A stretch of DNA of 5,686 bases from an uncultured Pseudomonadales bacterium (lineage in GTDB: Bacteria; Pseudomonadota; Gammaproteobacteria; Pseudomonadales; IMCC2047). Shown here one piece after another: positions 1 through 5,634 of the stretch (positions are counted from its first letter, which is position 1; every line of letters begins with the position of its first letter). The notes under the pieces are model-generated. The model did no database searches and was not told the origin of the DNA. It was given only the letters and a program-made list of their open reading frames with translations. A program made the position numbers and the translations under genes. The DNA lies in assembly GCA_947258895.1 (NCBI GenBank), contig CAMYKE010000219.1, positions 1 to 5,686 on the forward strand. The letters run 5' to 3'.

Positions 1-444
1 CTCAACACCAGCAATAATAGACGCAGAAACATCATCAAAATCGATACCACTACGTCCTGCACCGGATCCCACGGTAGAGACCCCATTGATTTCGGTACGG
101 TTTGCGTTGGTACCGCGGATTTGCACGCCTGTGCCTACACCCGCCTCACGGGTAATCTGGATGCCCGTTACGTTTTCAAGTACCTCTGCGAGGTTCTGGT
201 CAGGCAGCTTACCAATGTCCTCAGCCATAATGACTTCGACCAGGTTATTCGATTCTTGCTTTTGAGCAAGAGCATTCGCAAGAGATGCCCGGATACCGGT
301 GACGAGCACTTCTTCTGTAACCGGTTCGGATTGAGCAAGTACTGAACCGGCCGACACGGATGCGATCGCGATCGCAAGGAGTGACGGTGTTAGATTGCGA
401 CGGCTTTTGAGGCCATTTAACTGGCCTGGATGCTTGGTTCTCAT
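1..444 (-). CDS. TonB-dependent outer-membrane receptor, N-terminal part (runs off the left edge)
   Basis: The minus strand reads open from an ATG at 444 to the window edge, giving 148 residues with no stop. A GAAGGGG ribosome binding site (454-460) lies 9 nt before the ATG. Residues 1-37 form a signal peptide: a basic start (KSRR at 13-16), a hydrophobic core, and a probable cleavage site after VLA at 35-37. Next comes a TonB-box-like stretch EEVLVTGIRAS (44-54). The plug domain follows, with AEDIGKLPDQNLAEVLENVTGIQI at about 74-97 and VQIRGTNANRTEING at 107-121, both hallmarks of the family. The beta-barrel (normally 600-900 further residues) lies outside the window. Such receptors take up ligands across the outer membrane using TonB/ExbBD energy. 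Many in polysaccharide degraders import oligosaccharides. Its position divergent from uronate genes and the shared operator-like sites suggest a uronate-containing ligand, which is inference. Confidence 0.93.
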   Translation of the reverse strand, partial: MRTKHPGQLNGLKSRRNLTPSLLAIAIASVSAGSVLAQSEPVTEEVLVTGIRASLANALAQKQESNNLVEVIMAEDIGKLPDQNLAEVLENVTGIQITREAGVGTGVQIRGTNANRTEINGVSTVGSGAGRSGIDFDDVSASIIAGVE

Positions 445-496
445 ATCATTTTTCCCCTTCTGGATCTTTTAGAGTTGGTGCAGAACTTGTTGTGCG

Positions 497-524
497 GGTA
501 TAGCATAAATTATTGTCCGGGCAA
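497..524 (-). promoter_or_regulatory. Candidate promoter of the receptor gene
   Basis: Read on the minus strand there is TTGCCC (524-519), a 16-bp spacer and TATACC (502-497). The latter is preceded by TGC, an extended -10 type context. It lies about 50 bp upstream of the receptor start codon. A second possibility slightly upstream is TTGACT (552-547), 17 bp, TTACAT (529-524), which has a better -35 and a worse -10. Only the sequence match supports either one. Confidence 0.35.
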
Positions 525-569
525 TGTAACCAATTTTACGACCTTTAGTCAATACAGTTGACAGCAGGT

Positions 570-588
570 TTACCATCACTATTGGTAA
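570..588. repeat. Inverted repeat TTACCA-N7-TGGTAA upstream of the receptor
   Basis: TTACCA at 570-575 and TGGTAA at 583-588 are perfect 6-bp arms around a 7-bp centre, total 19 bp. The right arm lies inside the shared 13-bp element at 580-592. The size and symmetry suit a dimeric repressor of the GntR or LacI type, but the regulator is not in the window. Confidence 0.45.
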
Positions 589-611
589 TATATAAAATCG
601 TTATTGGTTTG
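580..611 (-). promoter_or_regulatory. Operator-like pair upstream of the receptor gene
   Basis: TATTGGTAATATA at 580-592 is the exact reverse complement of 1200-1212 in front of the uxu operon. A second, weaker copy of the core, ATTGGTTTG, begins at 603, exactly 22 bp (about two helical turns) from the ATTGGTAAT at 581. Relative to receptor transcription the sites read ACCAAT, the same orientation relative to the gene as in the uxu promoter. Half-sites of the ACCAAT/ATTGGT kind resemble those known for GntR-family hexuronate regulators (UxuR/ExuR), but here they are direct rather than facing repeats, so the regulator cannot be named. Confidence 0.45.
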
Positions 612-1199
612 ATAAGAAGTAACGGCAGCTTTGACTGATTCATCCTGTGGTTCGAAAGCTGGCTTTACTACTCCTGCGCTAACTTGCGCATGTGCCAAAG
701 TTGGGAGATCTCCAAATTTGCCTGGCTCTTTATCACGGTGTTCTTCTGGCTAAGAAGCATTTACGCATCGCGTGCCGTAAATAGAATACCCCAGCTAGCT
801 GGAACCCGGCTGCAGTGCATGTTGTTTCAATTCGGTTGAGAATCAGTGTGGTCGATGAGCAATGTAATGCGCCGTGCTCAAGTTCGCCGGCCCTCTATAC
901 GCCAATCCGATCGACATGCCCTGAATCTCCGGTCGCGAACCAACGCAATCGATCTAACCCAACGATCACATTATATGTTAGCCGTCTGCATGCTTTGGGC
1001 GCAGTCATACTGCTGCTGGAAATAATGGAACCTTCGGACCTGGCCGCAAGATTCCAATTTGAACGCTGCGGTTTCGTGACCCCTCTACGCACGGGGGACG
1101 AAGTAACGCATCTGAATCATCAGGATCGTTTCTTTATCATCACCTGTTCAAATTTAAATAGGAGAAAAGAGTAATAGCCAGCTGGGCGTACGGCTAATT
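612..1199. other. Long intergenic stretch without a convincing gene
   Basis: About 590 bases separate the two operator regions. Short ORFs occur: a 49-codon one from the ATG at 690 to a stop at 837-839, and a 119-codon one from a GTG at 815. None has a clear ribosome binding site, a recognisable full domain or convincing codon bias. I see no tRNA, terminal inverted repeats of an insertion sequence or CRISPR-like array. It may be decayed former coding DNA. Confidence 0.5.
815..1174 (+). pseudogene. Possible decayed remnant with GNAT acetyltransferase-like segment
   Basis: A 119-codon frame opens with GTG at 815 and has no visible ribosome binding site. Residues about 59-88 read LHALGA, then LLLEIMEPSDLAARF, then ERCGFV. 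This recalls the C-terminal part of GNAT acetyltransferases, where a beta strand is followed by an A-x-x-FY-x-x-x-GF pattern. The N-terminal 50 residues are low in structure and rich in Ser/Pro/Cys, and the acetyl-CoA loop (Q/R-x-x-G-x-G/A) is absent. It could equally be a chance ORF in non-coding DNA. I place little weight on it and assign no function. Confidence 0.15.
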
Positions 1200-1233
1200 T
1201 ATATTACCAATATATACCTCATGAATTACCAAT
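1200..1233 (+). promoter_or_regulatory. Operator-like pair upstream of the uxu operon
   Basis: TATATTACCAATA (1200-1212) contains ATTACCAAT at 1203-1211, and a second perfect ATTACCAAT lies at 1225-1233. The two are direct repeats spaced exactly 22 bp start to start. The first copy is the exact reverse complement of 580-592 near the receptor. The pair ends 4 bp before the -35 box at 1238, a location that suits an activator, or a repressor that blocks RNA polymerase. A small extra inverted repeat CAAT-CTT-ATTG (1230-1240) overlaps the second copy and the -35 box. Confidence 0.5.
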
Positions 1234-1237
1234 CTTA

Positions 1238-1266
1238 TTGACATTGACTGCTTATGTGAGTACCAT
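1238..1266 (+). promoter_or_regulatory. Sigma70-type promoter of the uxuB-uxuA-transporter operon
   Basis: A perfect -35 box TTGACA (1238-1243), a 17-bp spacer and a -10 box TACCAT (1261-1266, 4 of 6 to consensus) predict a transcript starting near 1273. This would leave a leader of about 265 nt before uxuB. The promoter directly follows the paired ATTACCAAT sites, which fits regulated expression of the uronate genes. Confidence 0.5.
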
Positions 1267-1272
1267 TTTTGC

Positions 1273-1539
1273 GCTAACATGGGTGATCGAAAAGTAGTAC
1301 TCCGACCACTCGATAACTACTGATTCAGTCGGTGTCACAGCGTTCATGGCACGGCGTGGCGGGCCGGCTACGGCCACTTCCACCACCCCATCAAAAAAGT
1401 ACAAATAACCGGGGACGGGTGCCGATTGAACTCCGACCGGGAGCAGGAATAAGCCCGTTTGATCATCGCAGATTTGACCTACCATCTACCCGTGCAGGCT
1501 TGTTACAGCACGGATCCAGAAATCGGAGTTTGAGGGAAG
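1273..1539 (+). other. Long 5' leader of the uxu operon
   Basis: This stretch between the predicted transcription start and uxuB has no convincing gene. It contains a GC-rich hairpin at 1356-1377: either GTGGC pairing with GCCAC, or a competing inner stem GGCCG-GCTA-CGGCC at 1362-1375. It also has a 14-codon ORF (ATG 1279, stop ending 1323) without a ribosome binding site. No known riboswitch class is recognisable. A minus-strand frame of 77 codons here is probably chance. Confidence 0.35.
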
Positions 1540-3009
1540 ATGGAGCGACTCAGCAACGCCACCATTTCCAGGCTGAAGCCCGGCGTCGAAGCGCCCGGTT
1601 ACGCGCAAGGCTCGATTACCGCGGGCATTGTCCACTTCGGTACAGGGAATTTTCATCGCGCCCATCAGGCGGTCTATTGCGATACCTTGCTGAACCAGGG
1701 TGAGACCGGCTGGGGCATCATCGGTGTTTCTCTGCGTTCTCCCGGCATGCGAGACAATCTTGCCCCCCAGGATTTTTTATATACCCAGGCAACCCTGGGC
1801 GCCACGACGGCCTACCGAATTATCGGCGTTATCCAAAACCTGCTGGTGGCGCCGGAAAATCCGCAGGCGGTGATCGACACGGTTGCCCGCGACCAGACCC
1901 TGCTGGTCACCACCACGATCACAGAAAAGGGTTACTGCCTGTCCAGCGGGGGGGAAATCGACCGCGAGCATCCGGGCGTTCTCCAGGATCTTGAATCGCT
2001 CAAGGTGCCGCAAACGACTTATGGATACCTTGCCGCTGCGTTGATCAAGCGCTGTGCCGGCCGGGGCGCGCCCCTGACGATCCTCTGTTGCGATAACATG
2101 CACGCGGGCGGTGAGCATCTGCAGGCCGGTGTCCGAATGCTGCTGGAAACGCACAATCCCGAAACGCTAAGCTGGGTTGCGGAGAACGTGATCTTTTCCT
2201 CTTCGATGGTCGACCGGGTAACGCCGGCCACCGATGAACGGCTGAAGGAAGAAGTGGCTGAACGACTGGGGCTATACGACGCGGCGCCGGTTGCCGCGGA
2301 ACCGTTCACCCAGTGGGTCATCGAAGACCGTTTTGCCGGGGAGCGTCCCCCCTTCGATAAGGCTGGTGCACTCTTTGTCGAGACTATCGCTCCCTTCGAA
2401 CGCATCAAGCTGCGTTTTCTCAATGCCGGGCATTCCATGCTCGCGGCCCTGGGTTACCTCGCCGGCGACCGCTTTATCCACGAAGCGCTGCAACGTCCAA
2501 TGCTTGCCTATTTTACCGAGCAAGCGCTCAAGCGCAATGTGTTGCCGGTGACGCCGGTTCCCAAAGGCGTCAGTGGCGAGGCCTATATCGATCAGGTGCT
2601 GGAGCGTTTCCGCAATGGCAATCTGCCCTATGCGGTATTGCAGGTCGGCACCGACAGTTCCCAGAAAATTCAGCAACGCTGGCTACCAACCATCGACGAC
2701 GCGCTCGCACAGGGGCGAGATGCAACTCACCTGGCGTTTGCCCTGGCGGCCTGGGTATGCTTCGTTCGCCAGGCGCTGCGGAACGATGATCTTCACGACC
2801 CACTGCGGGAAGCATTCGGTCGCTGCGAATCCACAGGCAGTGCGTCCGAGGTGCAGGAATTCCTGGCCCTGGCGGGTGCCGACCGGTTTGCTTTTTCCAA
2901 CAATGATTCCTTCATGGAGATGGTGGACCAGTTTCACCGGGCCATCAATAAATTCGGTGTCGAACAGGCACTGGCGACTTCTCTGATTCTTGAACTGGAG
3001 CAACGATAA
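1540..3009 (+). CDS. uxuB: Fructuronate reductase / D-mannonate oxidoreductase (mannitol dehydrogenase family)
   Basis: The 489-residue product is a full-length polyol-specific long-chain dehydrogenase, close to the ~486 aa of E. coli UxuB. The N-terminal Rossmann domain carries GIVHFGTGNFHRAHQA at 29-44, the family's dinucleotide-binding signature. ILCCDNMHAGG (181-191) and the SSMVDRVTP (221-229) and EPFTQWVIEDRF (254-265) blocks are typical of the family. The catalytic motif K-x4-N-x2-H is present as K290, N295 and H298. It is predicted to interconvert D-fructuronate and D-mannonate with NAD(H) in the cytoplasm. The ATG at 1540 is chosen because GAGG (1532-1535) precedes it and an in-frame TGA lies at 1531; the spacing of 4 nt is short. 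The family also includes mannitol 2-dehydrogenase and tagaturonate reductase, so sequence alone does not fix the substrate. The adjacent, overlapping uxuA makes fructuronate by far the likeliest. Confidence 0.92.
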   Translation: MERLSNATISRLKPGVEAPGYAQGSITAGIVHFGTGNFHRAHQAVYCDTLLNQGETGWGIIGVSLRSPGMRDNLAPQDFLYTQATLGATTAYRIIGVIQNLLVAPENPQAVIDTVARDQTLLVTTTITEKGYCLSSGGEIDREHPGVLQDLESLKVPQTTYGYLAAALIKRCAGRGAPLTILCCDNMHAGGEHLQAGVRMLLETHNPETLSWVAENVIFSSSMVDRVTPATDERLKEEVAERLGLYDAAPVAAEPFTQWVIEDRFAGERPPFDKAGALFVETIAPFERIKLRFLNAGHSMLAALGYLAGDRFIHEALQRPMLAYFTEQALKRNVLPVTPVPKGVSGEAYIDQVLERFRNGNLPYAVLQVGTDSSQKIQQRWLPTIDDALAQGRDATHLAFALAAWVCFVRQALRNDDLHDPLREAFGRCESTGSASEVQEFLALAGADRFAFSNNDSFMEMVDQFHRAINKFGVEQALATSLILELEQR

Positions 3010-4067
3010 TGCGTGAATCCTGGAGATGGTTCGGGCCCAACGACCCCGTAACCATAGATGACATACGGCAAACCGGCGCAACTGATATTGTCAGTGCGCT
3101 ACACAATATCCCCGCAGGCGAGGTCTGGCCGATCGAAGCAATACGCCAGCACCAGGCGTTGATAGAGGACTGCGAGCCCGGCCTCACACCGCTTAAGTGG
3201 ACGGTCGTGGAAAGTATTCCTGTCCATGAGGATGTCAAGCTTGCGCGGCCCGGGCATCAGAAGTACGTGGAGAACTGGATCACATCGATGGAAAATCTGG
3301 CGCAGTGCGGGATCAAGACCATCTGTTACAACTTCATGCCGGTGATCGACTGGACCCGTACCGACCTCAACTTCAGGCTACCCAGCGGCGCCTATGCGTT
3401 GCGCTTCGATCAGAAAAAATTTGCCGCCTTCGACCTCTTTATTCTTCAGCGCGAGAATGCCGAAGCGGAGTACAGCGCGGCGGAAATTGCAGAAGCGAAG
3501 CAGATCTTTGAGGCGATGTCCGATGCAGAGCGCACAGAGCTCACCAACAATATCATTGCCGGTCTGCCGGGCAAGATGACGGACGCCTATGGTATTGACG
3601 ATTTCCGCGCCATGCTGGCCAATTACAAGGATATAAGCCCTGATATCCTGCGCAAGAATCTGTTTGCTTTCCTGTCGCAGGTGCTGCCCCGCGCCGAAGC
3701 GCTGGGGGTCAAACTGGCCATCCATCCCGACGACCCCCCGCGTGACATGCTTGGCCTGCCGCGCATTATTTGCACCGCGGATGACCTGGAACTCCTGTTC
3801 GAAGCACAGCCGAGCCCGGCCAATGGCATAACACTCTGCGTGGGCACCTACAGCAGCCGCCCCGACAACGATCTGCCGGCCATGGCCAGGCAGTTCGGGC
3901 CACGCATTCATTTTTCCCACCTGCGCGGTGTCAGTCGCGACAACCATCATCGGCGGTCAGGCAGACCAGGACTATTCCCACTGGTCGCAGTTCGTCAGCG
4001 AGCTCGCATGTTTCGACAAGTTCGGCGATTATCTCTTTTCCCGCAGGAAATGGAGACATTGCCGTGA
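3009..4067 (+). CDS. uxuA: Mannonate dehydratase with C-terminal deletion and foreign tail (probably inactive)
   Basis: The first ~312 residues are unmistakably UxuA, which dehydrates D-mannonate to 2-keto-3-deoxy-D-gluconate. Matching blocks are WRWFGPNDPV (6-15), VVESIPVHED (66-75), CYNFMPVIDWTRTDL (106-120), LRFDQ (131-135), NIIAGLPG (181-188) and HPDDPPRDMLGLPRI (239-253). Later come C277 and the HFSHLRGVSRDN block at 301-312. H239, C277 and a His in HFSH correspond to metal ligands known in the family. After N312 (nt 3944) homology stops: the expected HEA-x-HL-x-GD, MRPDHG and GYSAIGRLKG blocks are absent in all three frames, and ~40 unrelated residues lead to a stop, giving 352 aa against ~394. 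The missing RPDHG Asp is a metal ligand in characterised enzymes, so activity is doubtful. The start overlaps the uxuB stop (TAATG) with GGAG at 2997-3000, 8 nt upstream. The stop overlaps the next start (GTGA). Confidence 0.9.
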   Translation: MRESWRWFGPNDPVTIDDIRQTGATDIVSALHNIPAGEVWPIEAIRQHQALIEDCEPGLTPLKWTVVESIPVHEDVKLARPGHQKYVENWITSMENLAQCGIKTICYNFMPVIDWTRTDLNFRLPSGAYALRFDQKKFAAFDLFILQRENAEAEYSAAEIAEAKQIFEAMSDAERTELTNNIIAGLPGKMTDAYGIDDFRAMLANYKDISPDILRKNLFAFLSQVLPRAEALGVKLAIHPDDPPRDMLGLPRIICTADDLELLFEAQPSPANGITLCVGTYSSRPDNDLPAMARQFGPRIHFSHLRGVSRDNHHRRSGRPGLFPLVAVRQRARMFRQVRRLSLFPQEMETLP

Positions 4068-4080
4068 CAATGGCGCCTGA
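3946..4080 (+). other. Orphan coding-like frame behind the uxuA junction (tail of an unknown gene?)
   Basis: After uxuA homology ends, the best coding-like frame is not the uxuA frame but the one starting TIIGGQADQDYSHW and continuing with QFVSELACFDKFGDYLFSRR to a TGA at 4078-4080. Its third codon positions are mostly G or C, like the neighbouring genes, whereas the uxuA frame gives an Arg-rich composition and the other frame a Ser-rich one. It may be the C-terminal remnant of a lost gene that once lay between uxuA and the transporter, joined to uxuA by a deletion. I do not recognise the family. It has no start of its own and would be expressed only through a frameshift. Confidence 0.35.
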
Positions 4081-5347
4081 GGCGGATAGCTCAATAAACG
4101 ACTCATTGGCGCAAAAATTTGCCAAGGGACTGGCATTATTTCTTCCGGGCATTTTTTTGCTGGGTTTCAATATCGGCACCGGCAGTGTCACCGCGATGGC
4201 CAAGGCGGGGGCGGACTACGGCATGTCCCTGTTGTGGACGATTGTCGCATCCTGCCTGTGCACCTTCTTCATGATCAACCTGTATGGCCGCTATACATTA
4301 GTTACCGGCGAAACAGCCCTTCAAGCATTTCGAAAACACATCCACCCGGCGGTCGGCATTTTTTTTCTCGTGGCATTGACCACCGGTGTCTGTGGCAGTG
4401 TGATGGGGGTGATGGGCATTGTCGCGGATATCTGTTACGAGTGGTCGAAATCCGCAGTAGCCGGCGGTATTTCGCCGGTCTATTTTGCGGCTTTCTTCGT
4501 CACGTTGGTTTACTTCATATTCTGGAACGGGAAGACGCAGTTTTTTGAGCGCAGCCTGGCCGTGATTGTCGCCATCATGTCGGCATGCTTTTTGATTAAT
4601 TTCTTTATCATGATGCCCCCCCCGATTGAAATTATCAGGGGCTTGATTCCGAGCATCCCGCAGGTGTCACCCGATACCGGCAGAGGTCCTTTCCTGGTGA
4701 TTGCATCCATGATTGGAACCACCCTGTTTTCCGGCTTGTTTATCATTCGCACCACGCTGGTCAAGGAAGCGGGCTGGACACTGAAGGATTACAATAGCCA
4801 GCGCAATGATGCCGCCTTTTCGGTGGTGCTGATGTTTGTCATCAGCACAGCAATCATGGCTGCCGCTGCGGGCACTTTGTACGCTGAGGGAGTGGGTCTA
4901 TCACAGGCTTCCCAAATGATTAATTTGCTGGAGCCGCTGGCCGGACCGATGGCTGCCTCGATATTTGCCTTTGGGCTTATTTCCGCAGGCGTGTCTTCCC
5001 AGTTTCCGAACGTGCTGATGCTACCCTGGCTGTTATGTGACTATACCGGCACGGAACGGAACATGACGCTGCCCAAGTATCGAATAATGGTGCTCCTGAT
5101 TTCCCTGCTAGGCCTGGTCGTGCCCATTTTCGAGGCCAGACCCGTGTTCGTGATGATTGTTTCCCAGGCGTTCAATTCGGTCATACTACCCGTTACGGTT
5201 GCCTGTATCCTCTATCTCGGCAACCGCAAAGACTTGATGCGGGAACACAAAAATACCTGGATCGCCAATAGCATTCTTGCAGCGATTTTACTGTTCTCCA
5301 TCTTCACATCGTCGCTCGGAATCAGGGGAGTCTGGCAATTGCTCTGA
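4064..5347 (+). CDS. NRAMP-fold inner-membrane transporter lacking metal-site motifs; candidate uronate transporter
   Basis: The 427-residue product has about eleven hydrophobic segments (near 24-42, 54-74, 95-122, 137-153, 164-185, 208-230, 252-276, 293-325, 340-356, 361-384 and 399-420). It aligns with NRAMP transporters: LPGIFLLGF then GADYGMSLLW in the TM1-TM2 region, and IGTTLFSGLFIIRTTLV in TM6. The TM1 metal motif DPGN is replaced by GTGS (38-41) and the TM6 MPH motif by FSG (222-224), so Mn2+/Fe2+ transport by the usual site is unlikely. Cotranscription with uxuB-uxuA suggests the substrate is a hexuronate or related sugar acid; this is inference, and the family itself does not establish it. 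The GTG at 4064 is preferred: GGAGA (4052-4056) is 7 nt upstream and the codon overlaps the uxuA stop. The ATG at 4070 is an alternative. Automatic annotation may call this a divalent metal transporter. Confidence 0.85.
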   Translation: MTMAPEADSSINDSLAQKFAKGLALFLPGIFLLGFNIGTGSVTAMAKAGADYGMSLLWTIVASCLCTFFMINLYGRYTLVTGETALQAFRKHIHPAVGIFFLVALTTGVCGSVMGVMGIVADICYEWSKSAVAGGISPVYFAAFFVTLVYFIFWNGKTQFFERSLAVIVAIMSACFLINFFIMMPPPIEIIRGLIPSIPQVSPDTGRGPFLVIASMIGTTLFSGLFIIRTTLVKEAGWTLKDYNSQRNDAAFSVVLMFVISTAIMAAAAGTLYAEGVGLSQASQMINLLEPLAGPMAASIFAFGLISAGVSSQFPNVLMLPWLLCDYTGTERNMTLPKYRIMVLLISLLGLVVPIFEARPVFVMIVSQAFNSVILPVTVACILYLGNRKDLMREHKNTWIANSILAAILLFSIFTSSLGIRGVWQLL

Positions 5348-5415
5348 GAGCGCCGGGTCAGATATTTTTCGGGAAGACGGCCAATTTGGGAGCGACAATG
5401 CCTGCCGGAGCTGTT

Positions 5416-5436
5416 GGAAGACCCCCGGGGTTTTTT
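5416..5436 (+). terminator. Weak intrinsic terminator after the operon
   Basis: ACCC (5421-5424) pairs with GGGT (5428-5431) around a CCG loop. The stem can be extended by A-T and G-T pairs back to 5416 using the run of six Ts at 5431-5436. It lies about 70 bp after the transporter stop. The G/C core is short, so efficiency is uncertain. An outer stem TGGAA (5415-5419) with TTCCA (5440-5444) is an alternative fold. Confidence 0.4.
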
Positions 5437-5595
5437 GAATTCCAGTGAAGCGCAGCAGCGATAGATATCAAGCCAGTAAATTCCTGGCGGGAACACGCTA
5501 CATGGTAACCTGGTGAAATCCTTTCGCTGAATTGTCCGTAAGTACAGACTTTGAGCGATGTGGATTCGAGCATCAAATAACAACAAGGATTAATA

Positions 5596-5634
5596 ATGAA
5601 AACAATAATCAAAGCGATTTTAATCAATTTTTGA
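5596..5634 (+). CDS. Tiny ORF of 12 codons with good ribosome binding site (leader peptide or broken gene start)
   Basis: ATG at 5596 is preceded by AAGGA (5585-5589) with 6 nt spacing, a better signal than that of uxuB. It encodes MKTIIKAILINF and then TGA. The Lys-rich, hydrophobic beginning looks like the start of a signal peptide that is cut short. Another frame (codons from 5517) stays open to the right edge and reads NQFLIQLLGNHLMEMEQ, so a +2 shift near 5630 could join the two. The window ends too soon to decide between a leader peptide, a frameshifted gene and chance. The preceding 5437-5595 shows nothing I can support. Confidence 0.25.
   Translation: MKTIIKAILINF

Noticed and set aside
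558..563. TTGACA on the plus strand upstream of the receptor, possible rightward promoter
   Set aside because: No acceptable -10 box at 16-18 bp; the next TATA-like sequence is about 27 bp away and no plus-strand gene follows closely.
1279..1323. 14-codon ORF near the predicted start of the uxu transcript
   Set aside because: No Shine-Dalgarno sequence and almost no leader before it; nothing supports translation.
1252..1485. 77-codon minus-strand ORF in the uxu leader
   Set aside because: No ribosome binding site, no recognisable motif, and it runs against the operon across the predicted promoter and leader; it is most likely chance.
2573..2986. 137-codon plus-strand ORF inside uxuB
   Set aside because: It is a shadow frame with Trp/Arg-rich composition inside a gene whose own frame has strong family motifs.
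1058..5567. The peptide FERCGF is encoded both at 1058-1075 and at 5550-5567, differing only at third codon positions
   Set aside because: Flanking residues do not align and neither frame is a convincing gene, so I treat the six-residue match as coincidence.
5212..5586. 124-codon minus-strand ORF overlapping the transporter end
   Set aside because: It overlaps the well-supported transporter gene on the opposite strand and has no motifs.
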